Positions 8,619 to 16,524 of a stretch of DNA of 64,000 nucleotides are shown piece after piece (within the stretch, counting starts at the first letter, position 1; every line of letters starts with the position of its first letter). The stretch is from positions 1,736,001 to 1,800,000 of the forward strand of contig OY776378.1 in NCBI GenBank assembly GCA_963675575.1. The letters are read 5' to 3'. Origin of the DNA: JAGLOK01 sp963675575 (GTDB lineage: Bacteria > Bacillota > Clostridia > Christensenellales > UMGS416). The notes under the pieces were generated by a model. The model searched no databases, was not told the origin of the DNA, and worked only from the letters and a program-made list of their open reading frames with translations. The position numbers were made by a program, and so were the translations under genes.

Positions 8619-10140
8619 CAGACTGTCGAAGAAAGCACCTATCTGTCGCAAGGCAAACGGTGCTTTCTCGCTTTACCGATATAATTATAGAGAAATTGCG
8701 TAAATTACAGAAGAAAACAGGGCCAACCTAAGCCCACAAAGCCATCTTTTTAAGGTTCATACATGCAAACTTGAGAGTTATCCAACCGGACACTCTCTTT
8801 ATACCTCGATATGGTGTATATCTCATCGCATGTTTCTCCTTAGCATCTGCGAAGACCCTTTCAATAGTTTGACTCCTTAACGCATAAGTTGCTTTGCCTA
8901 AATACGAATGTCTGAAGTCTTCTGCTCGTTCTATGTAATTTTGCCAAATATGTTTTATTGCTACTTTTTGATGATTAAGGCTGTGAGTGCATTTTTTAAG
9001 ATGTGGACAACTACTGCATATTATAGGATTACTCTTGTATTGTCTGTACCCGTTTCTGTCTGTCGTTGCATATTTTAAAACTTCATTGTTTGGGCAGATT
9101 ACGCAATCATAATATTCGTCATATACATACTCGTATGGTTTGAAAAACTCCTTTTTACTCATGGGTCTTTTATAAGGCAATGATGGATTTCGATTATCGT
9201 CAAATATCTTTTTGCATATCCACGGTGTTTTGTACGCTGCATCTGCTGCAACAGTTTGAACTTCTTTAAATTTACTGGTCACCTTATCATAAATTGCATC
9301 TAAAACTTTACTGTCGTGGATATTTCCCGCTGTAGTTACATTGCCTAGAACAAAGCCATTTCTATCACATGCGGTGTGTGTTGTGTACGCAAATTCTACT
9401 TTATGGTCACCTTTTCTAAATATTCCGCTGTCAGGGTCTGTATTTGATACTGTGATTTCTCTTGTTGCTCCTGATGATGGAATATTATCATTATCATCGT
9501 TGTCTTTGAATGGTTTTTTTCCTTTTGACTTTCTATCTGCATCTATTTCTTTGCGAAGTTGTTCGTCATATACCCTTGCTCCGATTTTTGCTGTTTCCTT
9601 ATGCTTTTTGTTCTTATTGGCATTTGCTTTAATATGTGTTGCATCGATAAATATCGTTTCAACTTTTATGAAATCTCGTCTTATTGCTTCCTCTAAAATA
9701 TGACTAAATATTTCTTCGAATATTTCAGGTGTGAACTTATGCAAAAAGTTATAGCTCAATGTTGAAAAGTGCGGTATCTTGTCTGTGAAATCATATCCTA
9801 AAAACCATCTGTAGGCTATATTTACTTCCACTTCTTTTGTTGTTTGTCTTAGCGATCTTATTCCAAACAAATGTTGTATCAGTACCATTTTTACCAGTAC
9901 TTTTGGGTCAATTGCTGGTCTACCGATATCTTTGCTATATTTATCTTCTACTAATTCATATATGAACTCAAAGTCCATCACTTTATTGACTTTCCTTAAT
10001 AGATGATTCTTCGGAACTAGGCTTTCTACACTTACCAGCTGTATTTGTTCGCTTTTGTTTTTTTGTTTTTCTATCATTTTGTGCCCACTTCTATTATACC
10101 AAAAAAAGCCATTCCTTAGAATGACTTTTTCGACAGTCTG
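8619..10140 (-). mobile_element. IS1182-like insertion sequence
   Basis: A 1522-bp element. Terminal inverted repeats CAGACTGTCGAA (8619-8630) and TTCGACAGTCTG (10129-10140) enclose one transposase gene. Both ends hold a subterminal stem-loop: GAAAGCACC/GGTGCTTTC on the left and CATTC/GAATG on the right. It is flanked by 24-bp identical palindromes. Size, single ORF and transposase type fit the IS1182 family, in which target duplications of variable length are known. Confidence 0.88.
8728..10080 (-). CDS. IS1182-family transposase (DDE)
   Basis: A 450-residue transposase from ATG 10080, which follows TATAATAGAAGTGGG inside the element. A longer frame from 10173 would begin outside the inverted repeat and is rejected. 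The N-terminal DUF772-like part contains GRPAIDPKVLVKMVLIQHLF. The catalytic D candidates are in FIDATHIKANANKN and VAADAAYKTPW, and the catalytic E is in SQTIERVFADAKEKHAMRY. A four-Cys segment (CVICPNN...CSSCPHLKKC) may bind zinc, as in relatives. The frame is complete, so the element may still be active. It runs in the same direction as the citrate synthase gene upstream. Confidence 0.93.
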   Translation of the reverse strand, partial: KMIEKQKNKSEQIQLVSVESLVPKNHLLRKVNKVMDFEFIYELVEDKYSKDIGRPAIDPKVLVKMVLIQHLFGIRSLRQTTKEVEVNIAYRWFLGYDFTDKIPHFSTLSYNFLHKFTPEIFEEIFSHILEEAIRRDFIKVETIFIDATHIKANANKNKKHKETAKIGARVYDEQLRKEIDADRKSKGKKPFKDNDDNDNIPSSGATREITVSNTDPDSGIFRKGDHKVEFAYTTHTACDRNGFVLGNVTTAGNIHDSKVLDAIYDKVTSKFKEVQTVAADAAYKTPWICKKIFDDNRNPSLPYKRPMSKKEFFKPYEYVYDEYYDCVICPNNEVLKYATTDRNGYRQYKSNPIICSSCPHLKKCTHSLNHQKVAIKHIWQNYIERAEDFRHSYLGKATYALRSQTIERVFADAKEKHAMRYTPYRGIKRVSGWITLKFACMNLKKMALWA

Positions 10141-10164
10141 AAAAGAGCGCCAAGGCGCTCTTTT
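10141..10164 (-). terminator. Terminator of citrate synthase, also right flank of IS
   Basis: The same 24-bp palindrome as 8595-8618, placed 17 bases after the stop of the citrate synthase gene and ending in TTTT on the minus strand. It works as an intrinsic terminator, so the IS insertion left that gene with a terminator. Confidence 0.8.
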
Positions 10165-10181
10165 GCAAAACATCTAATTTC

Positions 10182-11528
10182 TCAATCTCTTTTCGAAATC
10201 GGGATATATTCTCTTTTCTTCATCACATTGCGGTAAGCCGGTCTCATGATACGGCTGTTTGACACAAGCTCTTCCAAAAGATGCGCGCACCATCCGGCAA
10301 CACGTGAGATAGCAAAAATTGGTGTGAACAGGTCGCTGGGGATATTGAGCATGGAATAAACAAACCCGGAGTAAAAGTCCACATTCGGGGAAATGATTTT
10401 ATCAGATCCTTTAACTTCGGCAAAGACACCAGGTGTAAGCTCAGCTATAAGGTCGAAGAGAGCCATCTCATCTTCACGTCCCGCCTCTTTTGCAAGCTGC
10501 GCGGCTTTTGATTTCAGCAGCACCGCTCTCGGGTCTGACAGGGTATAAACAGCGTGCCCCATTCCGTAGACAAGGCCGCTTCCGTCTCCTGCTTCCTTAC
10601 GGATTATTTTACCCAGATATTCTTGTACCTGAGTTTTGCTCGACCAGTCTTTGACATTCTTTTTTATGTCTTCCATCATCTTATACACGCTGATGTTCGC
10701 GCCGCCGTGCCGTGGTCCTTTCAGTGAACCTATGGCCGCCGCGATGGAAGAATATGCGTCGGTGCCGCTGGATGACACCACGTTTACCGTAAAGGCCGAG
10801 TTGTTGCCCCCACCGTGTTCTGCGTGCAGCACCAAAGCCAGGTCCAAAAGCTCGGCTTCAAGCGCGGTGTATTCATTGTCCGGACGAATAAGGTGAAGAA
10901 GATTTTCAGCATGCCCCGCACCCTCCAAAGGATTATGTATATGCAAACTTTGGTCATGGAAATAATGTTGTTTGGCCTGATACGCATACGCTGTTATAAT
11001 CGGGAACTGCGCAATCATTTGAACGCATTGCGCCAAAACATTGTCCACCGATCTATCGTCAGGATTGCTGTCATAAGAATAAAGCGCAAGAGTGCAGCGC
11101 GCCAGCATGTTCATAATGTCATTGCTTGGCGAGCTAAATATCATGTCCTCCCAAAAACCCGCAGGCAAACAATAATTTTCCCTCAAAAGCTTTTGAAAAG
11201 CGGACAGGTCTGAGCTGTTGGGAAGCTCGCCGGATAATAGAAGATAAACTGTTTCCTCAAAACCGGGTCTGTTTTCTTCCTGAAAGCCTTTTACTATCTG
11301 ATTTATATTAATTCCGCGGTAACGCAAACGCCCCTTATCCGGAATTTTTTCTCCCTCATCCAAAATATATCCGTGAACATCTCCAATTTCGGTAAGCCCC
11401 ACCAAAACGCCTGTTCCGTCATTGTTTCTCAATCCTCTTTTAACATTGTACCAGTCATAAAGGTCAGCCGGTATCGCGCTGTTTTGTCCCACGGATTCTT
11501 TTAATTTGTTTAGTATTTCTTGATTCAT
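10182..11528 (-). CDS. gltA: Citrate synthase
   Basis: A 448-residue citrate synthase that condenses acetyl-CoA and oxaloacetate to citrate. The active-site residues are visible: His in LHAEHGGGNNSAF, His in GMGHAVYTLSDPRA and Asp in NVDFYSGFVY. GRLRYRGINI and SRVAGWCAHLLEE are conserved family segments. It is monocistronic, with no aconitase or isocitrate dehydrogenase beside it. In a fermenting organism it would feed glutamate synthesis through a partial TCA branch; that is inference. The C-terminal YRNVMKKREYIPISKRD is typical of the Clostridia/Bacteroides subgroup with an extended N-terminus. Confidence 0.95.
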   Translation of the reverse strand: MNQEILNKLKESVGQNSAIPADLYDWYNVKRGLRNNDGTGVLVGLTEIGDVHGYILDEGEKIPDKGRLRYRGININQIVKGFQEENRPGFEETVYLLLSGELPNSSDLSAFQKLLRENYCLPAGFWEDMIFSSPSNDIMNMLARCTLALYSYDSNPDDRSVDNVLAQCVQMIAQFPIITAYAYQAKQHYFHDQSLHIHNPLEGAGHAENLLHLIRPDNEYTALEAELLDLALVLHAEHGGGNNSAFTVNVVSSSGTDAYSSIAAAIGSLKGPRHGGANISVYKMMEDIKKNVKDWSSKTQVQEYLGKIIRKEAGDGSGLVYGMGHAVYTLSDPRAVLLKSKAAQLAKEAGREDEMALFDLIAELTPGVFAEVKGSDKIISPNVDFYSGFVYSMLNIPSDLFTPIFAISRVAGWCAHLLEELVSNSRIMRPAYRNVMKKREYIPISKRD

Positions 11529-11909
11529 CTATTTTCCCTTTCTATATGTTTATAATGTAAAATCTATAAATATCAAATACAAAATTAATCGCAGTTTCAT
11601 TGTCTGTGAATAATTATAATAATTTCGTTATATTATTTTCTATAAATGATTTGAGTTTAGGTGCTGCGCACCCTTATCGAGTTTGCCAATCATAGGAAAG
11701 TGCGCTTTTCTACCCATGAGCCCAACCCTTCGCTTAACTTTAAGTGTTTACTTAAACAAACCTACCATATCATCATAACTTATATATGCCCTGCTTTAAT
11801 TATCCATATATAAATATCATTTTAAATAATTTTATCTAACTTGTATGCATATTCAAATCAGTGTATTCATTATATACCGATTCACATTATTTTGCACGAA
11901 AATATCGGA
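11529..11909. other. 381-bp intergenic region
   Basis: Upstream of citrate synthase and downstream of the first HD-GYP-like gene. It is AT-rich. A GCGCAC...GTGCGC pair with a long loop lies around 11668-11707. I see no convincing gene, riboswitch or strong terminator. Confidence 0.5.
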
Positions 11910-12887
11910 CTAAAGCACAATTTCTCCGGTTTTGATAAGATTCACAGTAACCCTTACAACGTCTTTATCATAGAGCAGCCCTGCGTTTTTTTCCAGCTCG
12001 TGAATTGCTTCTTCCACGCTGTGTTTTGCCCTATATGGTCTGTGAGATGTCATAGCTTCAAGCACATCAGCGACACTGATTATCCTTGTTTCCATTAATA
12101 TTTCATCGCCTTTAAGGCCATAAGGATAGCCCGAGCCGTCCAATCTTTCATGATGTTGGAGCGCAATTTGCGCAACCGGTCTTTTTAAATCAAGATCTTT
12201 CAAAAACTCATAGCCGATAATTGGATGGCTCTTGACCAGCTCATACTCATTTTTATTCAGTTTGGCAGGTTTGCTTAAAATCATCGAGGGAATCCCTATC
12301 ATTCCCGTATCGTATAAAAGCGCCGCGTTTCTAAGTCCGTAAGGCAATCCTTCTTCATAGCCCATAGCAAATGCGATTTTCGGAACTATTACGCCCACCT
12401 TCTCTTGTTGATAGGATGTATATGGGTCTCTGCTTTTAACCATCCTCGCGATAACTTCCACAACGGAATCCGCAACACGTCTGACTCTTTCCAAATTATT
12501 GAATAGATCTTCTTCGACTAGTTTTCTGTTGGTAATTTCATGCATCTTATGAATATATACTTTTTTACCGGACGCAGTTTTTAGATCTGTGGGATAAACC
12601 GCTGAAAATAGCCACTCCCCGGATTTCTCATCATAAAATTCGCAATCCAAAGAACCCTCTTTAATTGACCTGTACTCTAACGGGCAGTCAGGCGAGCATT
12701 CAGCTGATCCGTCCATCACTCTTGTGCAATGTGCGCCAGACAAAGCTTTCGATGTCATGTCCAGATTTTGTTGGGTATAGCTGTTGGAAAACAAGATATT
12801 ACAATCTTCATCAATAACCATAATATAATATGGCATTGAGTTAAGTATTGTTTCAAAATTGCTATCCGCGTTAATTATATCATTCAA
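11910..12887 (-). CDS. PAS domain protein with degenerate HD-GYP domain (copy 1)
   Basis: A 325-residue cytoplasmic protein. Residues 1-120 form a PAS domain with a Cys cluster (HCTRV, then AECSPDCPLEY), and residues 135-325 form an HD-GYP-like domain. HD-GYP enzymes open cyclic di-GMP using a bound metal pair. Here the HD motif, normally LLHDIGKIGIP, reads LLYDTGMIGIP, and the earlier His motif reads RDPYTSYQQEKV, so two metal-ligand histidines are missing. The later parts are intact: SHPIIGYEFL, HHERLDGSGYP and SVADVLEAMTSHRPYR. It is likely catalytically dead and may bind c-di-GMP or act as a redox- or ligand-responsive partner. The TTG start follows AAAGGGTGCG, as in copy 2. Confidence 0.87.
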   Translation of the reverse strand: MNDIINADSNFETILNSMPYYIMVIDEDCNILFSNSYTQQNLDMTSKALSGAHCTRVMDGSAECSPDCPLEYRSIKEGSLDCEFYDEKSGEWLFSAVYPTDLKTASGKKVYIHKMHEITNRKLVEEDLFNNLERVRRVADSVVEVIARMVKSRDPYTSYQQEKVGVIVPKIAFAMGYEEGLPYGLRNAALLYDTGMIGIPSMILSKPAKLNKNEYELVKSHPIIGYEFLKDLDLKRPVAQIALQHHERLDGSGYPYGLKGDEILMETRIISVADVLEAMTSHRPYRAKHSVEEAIHELEKNAGLLYDKDVVRVTVNLIKTGEIVL

Positions 12888-13056
12888 AAAATCGCACCCT
12901 TTAAGTTAACCAAATGTTCATTTATTGTGCCGGTTATCGTCCCTATTAATTTTTCCCCCATATATAAGAACTAGCACACATAATATATACTGCTCAATAT
13001 TCTTTTGCTCGTAAATTCCTGTTTAAGAGTTCGAATTATATATTATATTGCGCATC

Positions 13057-14034
13057 TTAAAACTGTATTTCACCACTTTTGACAAGGCTTACGGCAGCCT
13101 TAACAACATCTTTATCATAAAGCACGCCTGCGTTACTTTCCAGCTATTGGATTGCTTCTTGCACGGTATGCTTCGGCCGATAGGGTCTGTGCGATGTCAT
13201 AGCTTCAAGCACATCTGCGACGCTCACAATCCTTGCTTCTAGTAGTATTTCATCACCTTTAAGTCCGTAGGGATATCCCGATCCATCCAGCCTTTCATGA
13301 TGTTGGAGAGCAATTTGCGCAATTGGTCTTTTAAAATCAAGATCTTTCAAAAATTCATAGCCGATAATTGGATGGCTTTTCACTAGCTCATATTCATTTT
13401 TGTTCAGTTCGGCAGGCTTGCTTAAAATCATCGTGGGAATTCCAATCATTCCGGTATCATATAAAAGAGCCGCATTCCTGCTTCCTTGAGCCGCAGTTTC
13501 ATCAAATCCCAATGCCAAGGCGATTTTGGGAACGATTGTGCTCACTTTCTCCTGTTGAAAAGATGTATACGGGTCCTTGCTTTTAACAATCTTGGCAATA
13601 GCTTCAACTACAGAGTCCGCAACACGTCTGACTCTTTCTAAATTGCTTTTAAGATCTTCTTCCACAAATTTTCTGTGGGTAATTTCATGCATCTTATGAA
13701 TATATATTTTTTTGCCGTCCGCAGTTTTTAGATCTGTGGGATAAACCGCTGAAAATATCCACTCCCCGGATTTCTCATCATAAAATTCACAATCCAAAGA
13801 TCCCTGTTTCATTGATCTAAACTCAAATGGGCAGTCAGGCGAGCATTCAGCAGATCCGTCCAGCACTCTTGTGCAATGTGCACCGAATAAAGCTTTTGAC
13901 GCCATGTCAAGATTTTGTTTGGTATAGCTGTTAGAAAACAAGATATTACAATTTTCATCAATAAGCATAACATGAAATGGCAATGCGTTAAGCATTGATT
14001 GAAGATTACTATCCTTGTCAATAATATCCTGCAA
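13057..14034 (-). pseudogene. PAS/degenerate HD-GYP protein (copy 2), late nonsense codon
   Basis: A tandem paralogue of the gene at 11910-12887 with the same TTG start and AAAGGATGCG site. An amber TAG at 13144-13146 stands where copy 1 has a Glu codon (AIH-E-LEK versus AIQ-stop-LES). Past it the same frame stays open and homologous (NAGVLYDKDVVK...KSGEIQF) to a TAA at 13057, giving exactly the length of copy 1. Translation therefore stops after 296 residues and loses about 28. The truncated product keeps the PAS and most of the HD-GYP-like core, including HHERLDGSGYP, and lacks the same two histidines (LLYDTGMIGIP, DPYTSFQQEKV). It may still fold. Confidence 0.85.
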
Positions 14035-14277
14035 AAAATCGCATCCTTTAAGGTTGAGAAAGGTTCATTTGTTGAGCCATTTATTTCGAATGTAATTATA
14101 TTTTACCATAAAGCAAATGATATGTCTGTAATAAGCCAAGAGTTAAGGGAACCTAGAATAATTAATTGGTTTAAAAACATTCAAAGTTATTTTTTTCATT
14201 CTATCCACATAAACTTGCACCCACAAAGGCCAGATAGCATCATTCATAGCATTAAACGATATTTGAAACAGATTTAT

Positions 14278-14712
14278 TTACTTTCTTTTATTCAAATAGC
14301 TTTGCAATTCATTAAGCAACTTCTGTCTGTACTCCAGCTTTATCTCCAGTGTTTCACCCTTTGAGTTTGGAGCGAAACGCACAACAATATTTTTATCCAC
14401 GAGAACGTTTTTGGCGGAGTCCACATCAATTTTTTCAACCTTTTCCCAGCTTAATGAAATTGTTTTGCCCAACCTTGACAACACTATCGCTTCCTCTTGG
14501 AGTATCACTTTGTCAAATATGCCTTTTTTAATCTCATTTATAAATAATAGTGAAAATACGACAAGCAATACTCCGGCGGCAATCATCATTGTATTACTAA
14601 TTTCCCCATTAATCGTCGCCATTCCCAAAACCACTAGCGCAACAATGGCCGATATGTAGAAAGCTAAATACAGGCTCGCTGTTTTATGTTTAACATAATA
14701 TCTTTTTCCCAT
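14278..14712 (-). CDS. Two-helix membrane protein with PH-like C-terminal domain
   Basis: A 144-residue protein. Two membrane helices at about 14-33 and 43-60 are followed by a soluble beta-rich domain (residues 68-144). LSWEKVEKIDVD in that domain resembles the bacterial PH-like folds found in small integral proteins. It has the same plan as the protein at 31158-31661, though the sequences have drifted. The cytoplasmic domain probably senses or scaffolds something at the membrane; no enzymatic motif is visible. It stands alone. Confidence 0.75.
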   Translation of the reverse strand: MGKRYYVKHKTASLYLAFYISAIVALVVLGMATINGEISNTMMIAAGVLLVVFSLLFINEIKKGIFDKVILQEEAIVLSRLGKTISLSWEKVEKIDVDSAKNVLVDKNIVVRFAPNSKGETLEIKLEYRQKLLNELQSYLNKRK

Positions 14713-14750
14713 TACGATTAATCCTTTTACCGCTTTATTTATTCTTAATT

Positions 14751-14921
14751 ATAATACCAAGAATCCCGTCTTTTGCAAAGGGGTTGTTTGTTGAACAGCG
14801 TGCGCTCCCGGACCCCAGCTTTTATAATCAGCGCGAAGCGTTTCCTTATACTCGCCGATGTGTTAAGTTTCTGTCCTGCTTAACGACCGCGCTTCACGAA
14901 ACGCCAAGCTTTTGGTATTAT
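14751..14921. repeat. 171-bp element with 10-bp terminal inverted repeats
   Basis: ATAATACCAA at 14751-14760 and TTGGTATTAT at 14912-14921 are perfect complements. They enclose a GC-richer segment with an internal GTTAAG/CTTAAC hairpin and GCGTTTC/GAAACGC pairing. No ORF is present. It looks like a MITE-type non-autonomous element or a large fold-back structure. No second copy is seen in this window. Confidence 0.45.
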
Positions 14922-15022
14922 ATCCCCCATTATCAGCAAGAATTTTCGCTCTCTCAAGAATATCTTGACTAAAATGATTATATAGTTTTAACTATTGAAT
15001 AAGAATATATTAGGAGTAATTA

Positions 15023-15739
15023 ATGAAAAAGACTCTTCCTTACATTATGCCCGCCTTGAGAAGCGTTCTATTTGTCTTAAGCGGTTTGATATTAGTATTT
15101 ATAACAAAACTTACATTTGAAGAAGCCGGCCGCTGGTGGCCTATTCTGTGCATAATATGCAATACAATTACAATACTTATATTGGCAATGGTATGCAAAT
15201 ATGAAGGAATAAAATATTTGGACCTATTAAATAAAAAAGGTCAAACCGGTCCAAAATATATTATTGTATTAACGGTGATAATGCTTTTGGTAGGCGTAGG
15301 AAGCATGATTCTCAGCGGAACTATTATATACGGTTACATGCCAATAAGCTCAATACAACCTCTGCCTGTTTGGATTGCTGCGATTAACGCCATACTTCTG
15401 CCAGTTACTATTATATTTTCCGAGTTACCATTGTATTTCGGATACTCACTAAAGAGAATAAGCAAACGCACGGGCAACAAATATTTTTCAGCAATATATA
15501 TAATCTTCTTTTATGCGTTGCAGCACAGTTTCATTCCATTAATTTTCGAATGGAAACACATTATATTCAGATTCGTATCTTTTATACCGTTGATGATAGT
15601 GATTACGTTGGTTTATTATAAAAAAAGGAACCTAGTTCCTATAATGATAGGACATGGGATAATGGACTTTGCTACAGGCATACAAATATTGATATCTTCA
15701 GTGTTTCCGGCTGTATTTGAGATTATGAAACAGAAATAG
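15023..15739 (+). CDS. CPBP-like integral membrane protein, motif 1 degenerate
   Basis: A 238-residue protein with about eight membrane helices. The C-terminal half fits the CPBP (CAAX protease/bacteriocin-processing) fold: a motif-2-like His in FYALQHSFIPL and a motif-3 segment GHGIMDFATG. The motif-1 pair of glutamates, normally EExxxR, reads SELPLYFGY, so only one Glu remains and the Arg is lost. It may therefore be inactive or only a structural relative. CPBP proteins often cut prenylated or bacteriocin peptides, and no such gene is adjacent. The start has AGGAGT seven bases upstream. Confidence 0.7.
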   Translation: MKKTLPYIMPALRSVLFVLSGLILVFITKLTFEEAGRWWPILCIICNTITILILAMVCKYEGIKYLDLLNKKGQTGPKYIIVLTVIMLLVGVGSMILSGTIIYGYMPISSIQPLPVWIAAINAILLPVTIIFSELPLYFGYSLKRISKRTGNKYFSAIYIIFFYALQHSFIPLIFEWKHIIFRFVSFIPLMIVITLVYYKKRNLVPIMIGHGIMDFATGIQILISSVFPAVFEIMKQK

Positions 15740-16461
15740 CACTACATGATGCTTTCCATTTTGTAAGAGTTAACAGCAAAAAAGTTATGAGATATACAAG
15801 ACATCCACCCAAGAAAATACATACTGACCACTTTTCGATTCCCCCTAATGGTAGCGAATATTTCAAAGCTTTTGGTACAAAACCTATTGCAGTTTCGCAG
15901 TAAGATAACGCTTTAAAGCTTTAGCAAAAACATCAGCTAAACACTCTACCTTCCCTTGCCCATCTTAAATAATATTTTCAGCACCCCGCCCCGCGGCTTT
16001 TGATTGGTAATATGAAGTACCCGCTTTTATCGAATAGCTGTTCCCCCCCCCACGCACCATGCGTTGGACTCTTATATAAAAGGTGTGAGCCTTCAAACCT
16101 ACTTGCTAAAGCCGCTATGCAAAAAAAGGAAAGAGTTGGGGCGAGCGTTTTCAAAGTTTTTGGAACAAAAACTACATAGTTTCACATCAGGATAAAGTTT
16201 GATGGCGTATATGAACTACAGGAACATAAATGTTTCGAGAGTTCATATTGCCGAATGCGCAGATATACAATATCACACACAAAGTGTTGCCATGCGGCAA
16301 ACATTTCAAAATATAACAATATTACTTTGTTTCTTTTTGCGGCGCACCCACTCAATAAAATGCCAATTATTCAAGCCTGCGCCCCCAAACCCCACTTTGG
16401 GGCAATATAAGAATCTATCTGCTTCTTTATAAGTTTCACTATCAATTATCTTTCCCACACG
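15740..16461. other. 720-bp intergenic region with a degenerate repeat pair
   Basis: No convincing gene. Two segments, about 15861-15906 and 16141-16190, share TTCAAAGnTTTTTGGnACAAAA and would both encode an FKxFGTK tail followed by a stop. That suggests decayed 3' ends of the same gene type. A run of nine C lies near 16043. An open frame at 16199-16432 has no ribosome site and an odd composition. Confidence 0.5.
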
Positions 16462-16486
16462 AAAAAAACACCCCGCATAAGCGGGG
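16462..16486 (-). terminator. Terminator of the RND exporter gene
   Basis: CCCCGC, ATAA and GCGGGG form a compact stem followed on the minus strand by TGTTTTTTT, about 40 bases past the stop. Confidence 0.85.
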
Positions 16487-16524
16487 CATTCTAGTAGTAC
16501 ATAAATATTTTTTAAGTCGCATTA

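Noticed and set aside
10081..10173. Extended start of the IS1182-type transposase
   Set aside because: It would start outside the inverted repeat in the citrate synthase terminator.
16199..16432. A 77-codon plus-strand frame in the 15.7-16.5 kb gap
   Set aside because: No ribosome binding site, unusual residue mix (many His, Cys, Gln) and no family resemblance.
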